DNA of 64,000 bases from NCBI GenBank assembly GCA_943737045.1, contig CALSFV010000232.1:434001-498000 (forward strand). The letters are read 5' to 3'. Position numbers and translations under genes: made by a program. The DNA is from Parapristionchus giblindavisi. Lineage: Eukaryota; Nematoda; Chromadorea; Rhabditida; Diplogasteridae. The notes beneath the pieces were generated by a model. That model was not told the origin of the DNA. It worked only from the letters and a program-made list of their open reading frames with translations, and did not search any database. Position 1 is the first letter of the stretch. Every line of letters starts with the position of its first letter. Below are positions 49,115 through 60,900 of the stretch, piece after piece.

Positions 49115-51632
49115 CAAGGGAAGCACCTCAGGTCACGGAAACAATTCCAAAGGCGACCCATATGGGTAGTTAGGGTTGAGGGGGAGACCGTCAAAAGTGG
49201 TATCCAAAGTTGCCCATGGGGCCTACAAACAGATACAGTGCGGGACATAATGATATGACACCCCTATAATTTTGAGATTCTGGCCGAATTTTGAATGGAA
49301 ATCAAAAGAGGTATATTCCATTTGTATCCACTCCTTGGATTACTAAGGTAGCCCACGTATGAGGAAATTCAATTTCCCGGTCAGCGAGAAAATAATGATT
49401 TTCCGAAAATTTGACGGGACATAATGATATGACACCCTGATTTTTTCATGAACATATATATTTTTTCAAACTTCTGCATAACAGCTATGGATCAACAACA
49501 GGTTAGAAACCAATGTTATGTCCCTTGCTCGAGATTGGGCCTAAGATCCGAATGGGCATGCTTCCACAGAGGGCAGAAATCACTTGAGGCTCGATGCAGT
49601 CCCACTCATTTTTGATGGCATTCTTCAACTCGGCAACGGAAGTATACTGTTTGTTGTCCTTGTACACACGACTAACCAGGATGTCCCACATGTTCTACAT
49701 GGGGTTTACATCGAGGTTGCCCGTAGGGCATGGAAGAACTGGGATGTTCTTGACTTCGAACAATGGTGTTGAGGGGTATTGGAGGCGAAGGAGGCGCCGT
49801 CTTTCTGGGAGATCAGATGGCTGGCACGGCTCTTCCTCATGAACAGGACGAGGGTAGTCTGGTGCATCACCCGATACTCTCCATGGTCCATCCTGCTGGA
49901 GCGGAAGGAGATGGGCGGCTTGTTGAATTTTAAGAACGCGCCCAAAAATGACCGAAGTTCATCCTGCTGAGATATCGCGGTTCGTTGAGGAAACAAAGTC
50001 AGAAGCAGTTATATCCGTCCGGACTATCGGGGTTGAAATTATTCTCATCGGTGAATGCGATCAGAAATTGATATTTTGAATTTTTTTTTGAAAAAAATAT
50101 CATGTACCGTACTAGGGCGTGTTCTTAAAATTCAACAAGCAGCCCATCTCCTTCCGCTCCAGCAGGATGGACCATGGAGAGTATCGGGTGATGCACCAGA
50201 CTACCCTCGTTCTGTTCATGAGGAAGAGCCGTGCCAGCCATCTGATCTCCCAGAAAGACGGCGCCTCCTTCGCCACCAACACCCCTCAACACCATTGTTC
50301 GAAGTCAAGAACATCCCAGTTCTTCCATGCCCTACGGGCAACCTCGATGTAAACCCCATGTAGAACATGAGGGGCTTACTGGTTAGTCGTGTGTACAAGG
50401 ACAACAAACAGTATGCTTCCGTTGCCGAGTTGAAGAATGCCATCAAAAATGAGTGGGACTGCATCGAGCCTCAAGTGATTTCTGCCCTCTGTGGAAGCAT
50501 GCCCATTCGGATCTTAGGCCCAATCTCGAGCAAGGGACATAACATTGGTTTCTAACCTGTTGTTGATCAATTGCTGTTATGCAGAAGTTTGAAAAAAATA
50601 ATATCTCATGAAAAAAATCAGGGTGTCATATCATTATGTCCCGTCAAATTTTCGGAAAATCATTATTTTCTCGCTGACCGGGAAATTGAATTTCCTCATA
50701 CGTGGGCTACCTTAGTTATCCAAGGAGTGGATACAAATGGAATATACCTCTTTTGATTTCCATTCAAAATTCAGCCAGAATCCCAAAAATTTAGGGGTGT
50801 CATATCATTATGTCCCGCACTGTATTTTCGATCGATATTTGTTAGCGCATGCGTCGCTCAAATGCATAACTCTGTGTTCAGTGAAGCTGCGTGGTCCAAA
50901 CTTGGCAGCGATAATAGCCCATGAGTGATACAAAACCTGATGGAGTATGAGCTCGATTGGTTGAATTCTGAGAAAATTCAAAAATTTATTTTTTTCATAT
51001 TTTCCGAGATACAGACATTACCTGCTCAGGTTAATTTCGATTCTATTTAACAGACAAATGCCTTCTATGTATAGCAGACAACAGCTTACTAGTGTTTCAT
51101 GAAATTTCGCGCTCTTCGAGAAAAGTTATAATTGGATAAAGGAGGTAGGAACTAGAATCATTTTTCGAAATTCTCAGAATTTGTCCGATTATGCTCAGAC
51201 TTTGCCACGACAATTATCATGAATTTAGAAGATGATTCCTATAATAGAATATCAATCGATGCTCTTTTAGTGAAACAGTGAATCATTTTAACTTTTTGGA
51301 TGATTTGCAGAAATCGTGAATTTTCGAAGTTTCTCAAAATTCAACCTATAAGGCTCATACACGACCAGACTTTGCAAGGCTCATGGGATATTATCTCTGC
51401 CAAGTTTGGAGCCTGCAGCTTCACTGAGCACAGAGTTATGGCATTTAAACGTGCATGTTTTTGTAAAATATCGATCGAAAATGTCGGAAATTTCGTATTT
51501 GGTAGGCCCCATGGGCAACTTTGGATACCACTTTTGGTGGTCCCCCCCTCAAACCTAACTATCCATATGGGTCGCATTGGGAATTGTTTCCGTAAACTGA
51601 CAAGTAAACCGTAAAGTGAGGTGCTTCCCTTG
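49115..51632. mobile_element. Palindromic element split by a transposon insertion
   Basis: The outer ends CAAGGGAAGCACCTCA are inverted (49115 and 51632). Left-arm sequence 49115-49233 pairs with 51500-51632 (GGTATCCAAAGTTGCCCATG). After the insertion at 49236-50822, 50825-51000 pairs with 51310-51480 (CACTGAGCACAGAGTTATG region). Without the insertion the element would be about 930 bp. No transposase of its own. Confidence 0.7.
49236..50822. mobile_element. Inverted-duplicate Tc1/mariner-type transposon remnant
   Basis: Ends CAGTGCGGGACATAATGATA inverted and flanked by TA (49234-49235, 50823-50824). Both halves carry the same C-terminal DDE transposase fragment facing outward: minus 49503-49691 and plus 50367-50555 (SRVYKDNKQYTSVAELKNAI, NEWDCIEPQVISALCGSMP). 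Upstream in each half are frameshifted traces of the catalytic region (QKDGAS, NIPVLPCP, DVNPM; compare the usual QDGA and WP-SPDLNPIE). The N-terminal DNA-binding part is absent, so it cannot be autonomous. The shape suggests head-to-head fusion of two copies. Confidence 0.75.
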
Positions 51633-51669
51633 TAAGCGCACTATGTGCGCGATTCGTCATCAATTTTTA

Positions 51670-51790
51670 CTAGGGAATGGTTTTTGTGATGGCAACTTTT
51701 GAAAGTTGATTCTTACTAAGTCGACCATGCTGATTATCGTTATGTAGGTCACTAACCGTAATTTCAACCATCACAAAAACCATCCCCTAG
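51670..51790. mobile_element. ~120-bp palindromic MITE with CTAGGGAATGGTTTTTGTGA ends
   Basis: Inverted ends CTAGGGAATGG / CTAGGGGATGG with GTTTTTGTGATGG continuing inward on both sides. No copy elsewhere in the window. Confidence 0.65.
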
Positions 51791-51912
51791 TTAGCAGTTA
51801 AATTTAAAATTCAGCTGCTCGCAAAAAAAATCCTACTTCCGCTACTTCCTTTTATCCGCCGCCCTGCCCTCTCCTACCTAGGTCCCGCCCCTTGGCCTGT
51901 CGTGGTCGGCAG

Positions 51913-52020
51913 ACCAAGGAAGAGGACTTCCAGCCGGCACAAAGGCACAGCGACTTCTCCAAAAGAATGGAGAAGTCCGAAGGAGGGTTGGACATACGCA
52001 TTGAAAGACCTCAACTATGA
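51913..52020 (+). CDS. Orphan terminal exon, charged
   Basis: After acceptor GGTCGGCAG the frame reads TKEEDFQPAQRHSDFSKRME and ends GGLDIRIERPQL plus TGA (36 codons). The surrounding 51840-52020 is GC-richer than its neighbours, as expected of coding sequence. No upstream exon was found, because the region before it is mobile-element sequence. It may be a displaced 3' end. Function unknown. Confidence 0.4.
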   Translation, partial: TKEEDFQPAQRHSDFSKRMEKSEGGLDIRIERPQL

Positions 52021-52100
52021 GTCAACCACTCCCAAAATTTCCTCCGAAGAGAAGAGTTCAACTCTGTTCGTCGCGAGGCTTCATCGAAGATTGAACCCAC

Positions 52101-53588
52101 AGTGTAGCCTAAAAGTCATGGGACATTTTTTTTCATTTTTTATAACTTTTGATACAGAAAAGCAATCAAGCTGATCTTTTCCGTCAATGTACAGAATTTA
52201 TCAGGGAATATAACCATGATGTGTTTGTCTAATTAAATTAGTTCACTGATGCGTAGTGATGACGCTATCGAAATACATTTTTTTTGAAAATTTACATTTC
52301 TTTAGTGAAAGATCCTGTTCTTCTGAAACATTGTGAGAGTGGAGACCCCCACTAGGGCTGCACAGCCACACAATCCTGAATGGCTCCGATTCCGATTTCA
52401 AGCTGTAGCAGGGTCGCAACTTTGACCCCCAAAATATATAACTCAGCTTCTAGATGTGCTAACAACTAGAGTTGGCTATTCGGGGGTTGCGGCCCGCAAT
52501 GGCCTTGACTCTTTATTTCTAATGATTGCGGGCCCGCAATGCGGTGTAAAATCATTGCGGGCCCGCAATGGCATTGCGGGCCCGCAATGATTCTGTTCTC
52601 TCAACCAAACGAGAGAGCGAAGGAAAGTGAAGAGAACAAAAGAACGACCGATCACAAAAAGTGGCCAGATAGGAATAAAGTAGTCATAGCGGGCCCGCAA
52701 TGCTATTGCGGCCCGCAATGATTTAACAAGCATTGCGGGCCCGCAATGCGTGTCCGTTATTGCCAACCCTACTAACAACCCGTTCTAAGTTCTGAAATGA
52801 TCCTAGTGGCGAGTTATGTTTATCCCCAGATTATGGTAATCATAGCTCGTCATTTTCCCGAAGGGCTTAAACTATTTTTTATGGGGGGGGGACCGATTTG
52901 GAGACCCTACCGTTCAGAGGGCGGGTCTTCTAAAATTATGGTTCCTGCGCATGCAACGTTGCAATATATCATATATTTTAATAAAAATTTCCCTTATTTT
53001 GGTTTAGTTCCGATTCCTTTCAGACCCGCAGCAAACGTTATGCTGAGGTTTACTCGGTTGTAGCGAATAAAGATCAAAATCCAAAGATCAAAGATCAAAG
53101 TTTAGCAATACTGTAAAAACTTTTGTGAACATCTCTAACATGCATTAGCACTTTGAAACTAAGAGATTTCATCAATAGAGGCCCAGGGGCGAGAGCAGTA
53201 AGAGAGAAAGTGGAAGAGCGCGCACCGAGTAGACAATCAGCATAACGTTTGCTGCGGGTCTGAAAGGAATCGGAACAAAACCAAAATAAAGGAAATTAAT
53301 ATATCATATATTGCAAAGCTGCTTGCGCAGGAACCATAATTTTAGAAGACCCGCCCTCTGTCTCCCCTCTCACAATGTTTCAGAAGAACAGGATCTTTCA
53401 CTAAAGAAATGTAAATTTTCAAAAGTGTATTTCGATTGCGTCATCACTACGCATCAGTGAACAAATTTAATTACACCAACACATCATGGTAATATTCCTG
53501 TTAAATTCTGTACATTGACTGAAAACATCAGCTTGATTGCTTTTCTGGAAAAAAAAAGTTATAAAAAAAATTAAAAGGTGTCCCATAA
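52101..53588. mobile_element. Foldback element with GTAGCCTAAAAGTCATGGGA ends (copy 2)
   Basis: Same ends and arm sequences as 46329-47286 (AAAGCAATCAAGCTGATCTT, CAGACCCGCAGCAAACGTTA), with more of both arms preserved. Interrupted by the insertion at 52467-52771. The 60-105-residue frames inside both copies are mirror sequences of the palindrome. Confidence 0.7.
52467..52771. mobile_element. hAT-like non-autonomous element with GC palindrome clusters
   Basis: 305 bp with inverted ends TAGAGTTGGC / TAGGGTTGGC and an 8-bp direct repeat CTAACAAC (52459-52466, 52772-52779). The related locus near 46590 has a single GCTAACAA and no insert, confirming the borders. 8-bp duplications and CAGRGTTGGC-like ends are typical of hAT transposons. 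Inside, the 16-bp palindrome ATTGCGGGCCCGCAAT or a close variant occurs about seven times, in two clusters near the ends. Confidence 0.85.
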
Positions 53589-53750
53589 CGCCCCGCCCAC
53601 AACGCCGCGCACGAACGCTCTGATTGGTCGGTGCCCTTACTCTTTGCTGTCTGTGTCTCTCACCTTTATCACCAATCGATAGTATATTTCTATGATTTCA
53701 GTAGTTTTCTTCATCCCTTTTATCAATTAATGACTGTATTGATTGATTGA

Positions 53751-53871
53751 TTAAAGGGAGCGTAACTTCACTCAATGGCCTCTTCATTGCGCACACTATT
53801 TCTCCGTTCTCTAACAACGAGAGAGCATAGACCATTGAAGAGGCCATTGAGTGAGGTCACTCTCCCTTTAA
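53751..53871. mobile_element. TTAA-flanked MITE, GGGWGCGTWACCTC family (copy 3)
   Basis: TTAA 53751-53754 and 53868-53871. Arms AGGGAGCGTAACTTCACTCA and complement, with CTCTAACAACGAGAGAGCAT in the centre. Confidence 0.8.
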
Positions 53872-54260
53872 GTTAACGATAGAGTAAGACTGAACTACAT
53901 GGAAATCTTACCCTAGGATCAAGTCAGCAGCATATTCCAGTAGAATGTAGAGCAGATATTGACGGGAAATTAATGGAGAGCGTTAAATTCAAAATATAAG
54001 TACTTCTTCTAGAAAAATGCTAAATAGAAGATATCCGCATTCGTGCATTTGCACGACCGGTTCGGCAATGTTCGATATTAAAATTATGAAAATATCGAAT
54101 GGCTTATATCGAATGTTTTTAATCGGAAATTCAATGGAAATAAATGAGAATGGGTCGAGCACATAGTCGAATGAGTCAATGAGTACTTATTGTTAGCATC
54201 AATTTGCAAGATTTGTTTCTTCGTTATAATATTAAAATCGTGTGCACAACTTCTCATGCA
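53872..54260. other. No feature recognised
   Basis: AT-rich sequence between two TTAA elements with no open frame of note. Confidence 0.4.
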
Positions 54261-54610
54261 TTAAAGGTGGTATCCCACGAATATTTTCGTGAACAAACTG
54301 TGAAGACAGAAAGGTAGCAAAAGTTATTCTACGTACAGTACACTATTTATTTTGTGCTGATTTAGTCTATTGATCGCTAGAAACATTAATGAACCATCAG
54401 GCCCGGTTCAGGGAAGGGCGCGCTTTTTTGAAAATTGAGGAAATTCGGCAATAGGTTTCGAACTTGCGTCAAACGGGTAACGAGTCTGAACGCTTACCAC
54501 TGCGCTATGGGGTAGATGAGAGGCTGCGCTAACTCTTCGCATATCACTTTGCATTCGCATAAGAGAGGGTGTAGTGATTTATCTGAACATTCGCGGGCCA
54601 CCATCTTTAA
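54261..54610. mobile_element. TTAA-flanked element with internal tRNA-like sequence (copy 3)
   Basis: TTAA 54261-54264 and 54607-54610. The minus strand has a perfect A box TAGCGCAGTGG and a B box AGTTCGAAACC. Spacing between them is slightly longer than in the other copies. Confidence 0.8.
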
Positions 54611-54750
54611 TTAGAGAGACCGCACGATTGCGGATGTCTACTAGACAGTACTGACAGATGACTAAATAGGAATTATTTGAAATTAGAGCTAGTAATGCCC
54701 ATTTTCGAGAAGCGCCACTCTGACAGTACTCGCCAGCTGGCAGGCCCATA

Positions 54751-56973
54751 TTAAGAGACCGGCTCGGTAAGACTCGAGCATGGTCCGGACATTCGCCAAG
54801 ACTTTCGATCTGGGCCTCAATAGTTTCATCATAGACATATGCCGGGGGGAGACCGATGAAAGTTATAGTGAAAATGCCCTTAGGCTCAAACCCGGCTCAA
54901 ATATGTTTCATAAAATAAAAAATTGAAAAATTCATATCTTTTCAATCGTGATATCTAGGACTTATATTTCTTTTTTGTGGTAAATAACATGCCATGAGCT
55001 CTTATAAACACAGCTGAACAATAATATCATATCGTTCTGAATCTGTTTTTTCGGGTTTGATTTTCGGATTTTTCCTCTTCTATCTTCGTTGAACAGATAG
55101 CGCAAGAAATTTCATAGTGCATATTGTAGCCCTGACGATTATGTACATGGTGGTCATATTCCCTTGGCCAGCCAGCTTGTCTTAAGCCTCGAGAATTGCA
55201 ACTGAATGTGAGATATGTGCAAATTGCAAAAATCGAAAATTAAATTTCTTGAAATTCGCAAGAGTAAGAGTTAGCTTTATTATGTCATTTTACTCGTAGC
55301 TATGTGCGCATATAGGAAAAATATACAAATAGACTCAGACTGCATTTTTAAAAAATTTAGAAAAATAATTATTTTATTTTTATTTTTTCAACTCCCACAT
55401 TCAGTCGACCGTCAAGTCAAGTTGATTCATAGGGCGGATGGTGGCTGATGCATGTGCGTTTGCGTTAACGACTACCATGTGAAGAATCGTCGTTTCGCAG
55501 ATCTCGAATTAATTTTTTAAATTATCAAACTTGAATATTTATATGTTTCTTTCATATAAATCGGTTGGAAGGTGGCGTACGGCAACCAAAGCTGTACCAT
55601 TTTTATCAGTAGGAGTGTACTGTACTTCACTACCGTAACCGTCGGGAATCGCGAACAAATTTTTTTTCAGTCGACCCATGATTCTCAACCATGACCCGGG
55701 GTTCATGGTTGAGAATGGCTGAGGTCGAAAAATTCATGATGATCCCAGACCAAATACTATTTGGCATTATATCAACAATGGGCCAACTTTTATTTTTATG
55801 GATACCATAACTCGAATTACCGTAATCTAGCTACCGTATCCTGTAATAATGTGGTGAAATTCTCGGAAAATTCAGGTGCGTGCATTACTAGTACGGTAAT
55901 TCGAGCTCTGATATCCATAAATATAAAAGTTGGTCCACTGTTGATATAATGCCAAATAGTATTTGGTCTGGGATCATCATGAATTTTTCGACCTCAGCCA
56001 TTCTCAACCATGAACCCCGGGTCATGGTTGAAAATTAAGGGTCGACTGAAAAAAAGTTAGTTCGCGATTCCTGACGATTACGGTAGTTCAATACCGTATA
56101 CTCCTACTGATAAAAATGGTACAGCTTTGGATGCAGTACGCTACCTTCTAACCGATTTATATGAAAGAAACATATAAATATTCAAGTTTGATAATTAAAA
56201 AAATAAATTCGAGATCTGCGAAACGACGATTCTTCATGTTGCAGTCGTTTCTGCAAACGCACATGCATCAGCCACCATCCGCCCTATGAATCAATTTGAC
56301 TTGACGGTCGACTGAATGTGGGAGTTGAAAAAATAAAAATAAAATAATTATTTTCTAAATTTTTTTTAAAATGTAGTCTGAGTCTATTTGTATATTTTTC
56401 CTATATGCTCACATAGCTACGAGTAAAATGACATAATAAAGCTAACTCTTACTCTTGCGAATTTCAAGAAATTTAATTTTCGATTTTTGCAATTTACACA
56501 TATCTCACATACAGTTGCAAATCTCGAGGCTTAAGACAAGCTGGCTGGCCAAGGGAATATGGCCACCATGTACATAATCGTCAGGGCTACAATATGCATT
56601 ATGAAATTTCTTGCGCTATCTGTTCAACTAGGATAGAAGAGGAAAAATCCGAAAATCAAACACGAAAAACAGATTCAGAACGATATGATATTATTGTTCA
56701 GGAGTGTTTATAAGAGTGCGTGACATGTTATTCACCAATAAAAATAAATAAAAGTCCTAGCTACCACGATTGAAAAGTTATGAATTTTTCAATTTTTTAT
56801 TTTATGAAACATATGTGAGCCGGGTTTGAGCCCAAGGGCATTTTCACTATAACTTTCATCGGTCTCCCCCCGGTATGTGTCAATGATGAAAGTATTGAGG
56901 CCCAGATCGAAAGTCTTGGCGAATGTCCGGCAGGGGGTCATAATGCTCGAGTCTTACCGAGCCGGTCTCTTAA
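54751..56973. mobile_element. 2.2-kb palindromic element B, TTAA-flanked
   Basis: Arms ~1.08 kb, TTAA at 54751-54754 and 56970-56973, outer ends GAGACCGGCTCGGTAAGACT. Diverged from 21953-24181 by scattered substitutions along both arms. Its loop (about 55826-55890, CTAGCTACCGTATCCTGTAA) is the reverse complement of the loop of element A. Confidence 0.8.
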
Positions 56974-57179
56974 ACAACCAGCCGGTGGCGCGCCTACGGC
57001 GCGCGTTATCGACTGCTCTGGTTGCGCGCTAGGTTGAGTTGTGTACTGTTTATTGACGTTTGTAGAAAATCAGCAGTTTTTTTTGAGAATTTCTTCGTAT
57101 TTTTGAATCTATCTGAGGTGGATGAGATTTGACGATGACTTCGCAGAATTTTACTCAAATCTGACCAATCGTACTTATT

Positions 57180-57310
57180 CTGACCCACTGAACCGGGTTA
57201 CGGTAGTCTACAATAGGCACAATCATATAACTCGAATAATGCTTAGTACGACAATTTTTACTCAAAGCTGACCATCGGTACTTAATCTGACCCACCGAAC
57301 CGGGTTACGG
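57180..57310. repeat. Dispersed GAACCGGGTTACGG repeats
   Basis: Two units ACTGAACCGGGTTACGGTAG / ACCGAACCGGGTTACGGTAG, each preceded by TTCTGACCC or TCTGACCC, are inverted relatives of the 44430-44860 array. 56974-57180 holds no gene. Confidence 0.6.
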
Positions 57311-57511
57311 TAGCTAAACATCATATTCCTTATCCTTTATGTGAGAAGAGTGGTGCTACCGTAATCGGTGATCTGCTTGGTTGTGTTACAGTAATATGCA
57401 CCATGATGTATAACACTAATGTTAACTTTCCTTCCCTTAACTTAATTTACGTTAGCATGACTTAATTTCACTTTGTTTACTTAACTGTACTTAACTTATT
57501 CCTTATGGCCT

Positions 57512-57955
57512 TATTACTTAACTTAATCCTTGACTATAACTTAAGTAATGACGACTTGACTTATTAGCTAATTTGACATGGCTTGGAACCGGCTAAGCCC
57601 CGCCCACCGCTGATCAGTTCCATCGCACACCAAACCCGTCTGGTGTGCGCCGAGCTCTACATTGAAAGAGAGAGAGAAGGGGGCGTGGTCTGGTCAAACA
57701 GATGACTATTCTGCTTTATTTATAGTGTATTGATTACTTAACTTAATCCTTGACTATAACTTAAGTAATGACGACTTGACTTATTAGCTAATTTGACATG
57801 GCTTGGAACCGGCTAAGCCCCGCCCACCGCTGATCAGTTCCATCGCACACCAAACCCGTCTGGTGTGCGCCGAGCACTACATTGAAAGAGAGAGAGAGAA
57901 GGGGGCGTGGTCTGGTCAAACAGATGACTATTCTGCTTTATTTATAGCGTATTGA
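57512..57955. repeat. 220-bp tandem duplication overlapping a gene 3' end
   Basis: 57512-57731 and 57732-57955 are near identical (one AG dinucleotide length difference plus scattered single-base changes). Each contains GGCTAAGCCCCGCCCACC and a short palindrome CACACC-AAACCCGTCT-GGTGTG. The second unit includes the stop codon and AATAAA of the minus-strand gene at 57942-62931, so the duplication copied that gene's 3' end and UTR. Confidence 0.85.
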
Positions 57956-60900
57956 TAGAGCATCCTTCAATAGCAAGATCGTCACCGAATTCTGCACTCT
58001 TTCAAGAATAAGATTTGCATACAAATAATAGCTATCCCACAAGCCCGCTATTCTCACTTGCGATATACAGAAAAATGAGACAGAGGTTGCTATCGAAAGA
58101 ACTTTGGGGAGAAATATAATGCTTATTGACCGTATAAAATACACTTGTTTATCTGGTACGAGAGTAGCGAGCCAGAGCCACAATGAATTTCTATGTTTAG
58201 TGAGAGAGTTCACTCAAGATAGTACGTAGATCAGAGAGTGCGAAGAGAAGGGAAGGGATGGAAAGGGGGGTTCGAACGGTAGTTCTTTCTCTGTTTAGCA
58301 GCAGTAGCAAGGCAAATATGCAAGTACATTTTATACGGACAATACCTCGACCACAATGATGGGAAGGCTTATAGTCAAGAAATATTTCGTGTCCCATGAG
58401 GATGCCGCAGTGGTTGATTCAGTGGTCTGTCGCGGCTCATCCTAAAGCCGAACAAAATTAACAAAGATAAAGTCACAGGAGATAATTACGATAGCTGCAA
58501 TGGTTGTTCTGCTCGACATGGGTGCTTCAGTTATTGGTGCATCCTGAATGCAAACAAAATTAACAAAAATGAAAACAAAAAGAGTTGTAACATACGACAT
58601 GTGGACGAAAACATTTAACTTTCAATGCATTCGTTGGAGGAGTTTTATCTTGGTTTGACACATCCTTTATAGACCACAATCCAGTTTCGAAATCACAAGA
58701 GATATGGGAAACGAATTGATCCTGAGAGGGAATCATTGAACAGGTATACACGGTTTGGATATGCGGAAATCAACCTTGTCCGTCGACTCATCCACAATCG
58801 CCATCTGGTGGTTCGGTTCGCAAGATAATGAGAGATCGTCAGTGAAAGATGGCTGCAAAGATTGCAGGGTTCGGGTTAACTAAGTTAGGTTTTTGTAGTA
58901 AGTTAGGTTAAGTTCCGGGGGGCGCCCGTTTCGGCAACGGATCATAAATCGGTTGGGAGATGGCCTATGGCAATAAAAGTTCTATCATTGTTATCAGTAG
59001 GAGTGTACGGTATTGTGCTACCGTAACCGTCAGGAATCGCGAACTGTTTTTTTTCATTCGACCCATCACCAGGTGTTCATGGTTGAAAATGGCTGAAGTC
59101 GAAAAATTCATGATGCTCCGAGACGAAATACTAGTTGCCATTATATCAATAATGAACCAACTATAAATTCACTGCAAATCACTGTTCGATTACGGTAGTT
59201 CGGGTTGCGGTATAAATAAAGGTAAAAGTTGGCTCACTATTGATATAATGGCAACTAGTATTTGGTCTCGGAGCATCATGAATTTTTCGACTTCAATCAT
59301 TTTCAACCATGAACCCTGGGTCATGGTTGAGAATCATTGGTCGAATGAAAAAAAAACCTGTTCGCGATTCCTGACGGTTACGGTATCACAATACCGTACA
59401 CTCCTACTGATAACAATGATACAACTTTTATTGCCATAGGCCATCTCCCAACCGATTTATGATTCGTTGCTGAAACGGGCGCCCCCCCCCCCCCCTAAGT
59501 TCCGCCGATTTCAAAACAATTTGTACTCAATCATAAACAAATACCTTCGTGTATTGATTAGTCTCCGGACTATCTTCCAAAGGGACGAACTTTTGACAAT
59601 CATCTGAAATGATATAACAGTCCTCTAAAATGATATGACAGTCGTCTGAAATGATATGACATTCATATGAAATGATATGACAGTCATCTGGGAAAAAAGC
59701 GGCTGAAATGTCCAAGGTTGGGAGAAGCCTTGTTCAATGGCTGCTCAAATATCCAAGGTCGGGGGAAACTTTAGCGAACGGCTGTTCAAGTGTCTAGGTT
59801 CACAGAAGTCATTGTTCAAACGACCATAACTGTCCATTGCTTTCGATCGCTGCTCAAATTTCCCCCGCAAACCTGTCTTCACCCACAATTATAGATGCTC
59901 CAGAATGCTCGTTTCGGACAAATGGCGGGAGATATGGAAATTCAAAGATAAATGCACAGAAGACATGGCAGGAATGGAACATACATCGCAAGGGAAGCAA
60001 GTGAAGGGTATCTCTCTTATTTTCTTTTTTTAAACTTATTATCTCTCCACTCTCTTATTTTTTTCTCTTTATTTATTTATTTATTTCCACTCTCCTATAT
60101 TTTAAACAGTGTTTCTTTATTTTCTGCCGAAAATATTGGTCTTGAGGTAGCTCGCTTGAGGAGCATAAGCTGTGAAAAACACTTACACTTCTCAACGCAT
60201 TCGATACTCCTTATATCAATCTCAGCATTATTAACCGTCCATTTCGAATCGGAGCAAGTGAGAGCAGAGTCAGAATACTTGATGTTTCCATTGATTATCA
60301 TTCGAGGAGTGTCACACTGATATCAATTATATTAGATGATACAAGCCAATACAGTAGGAAAATCACTGATTAGCACAAAAGCCGTGGTGAAGTCAAATCT
60401 ATACGCAAAAGTATTAATTTGTCCGTACTCGATATGTAATAATTAATTGTCATCTTTTGCCACCAAAGTATGTAGCAAAACAGTAAGGCAAGGGATTACT
60501 AACTCTCTCTCTCGGATGTTCTTCCAAGGTTGTCGCACCCTTTTTTGATGTACGATAAATTAAATTAAATTAGAATAATTGAGATAAGCTTACATGTAGA
60601 AACACGCATTGATCGTATTGGCTAGGCTCCTCAAATTTAGCAGAACCCTTGGGATCCCTAGGAGGTGTGCACTGACGACATTCTATAAATATTTTAATTT
60701 ATGTATCTATATTAACGAACATTCTTCAAGGCTCGATCGTCATCATGGATCGAGGATCGATTCTGGATCAATATTGATCGTTCATTTGTCATTATCATTA
60801 TTTAATTATATATTATTTATTTATTATTATTAGATGAATATTTAATATTAAATAATAATTATTGACAAAACTTACTCTTCTGAACACACTTCACTGTGAT

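Noticed and set aside
49706..50352. Plus and minus ORFs of 62-102 codons between the transposase fragments
   Set aside because: Out-of-frame readings of a decayed transposase in an inverted duplication.
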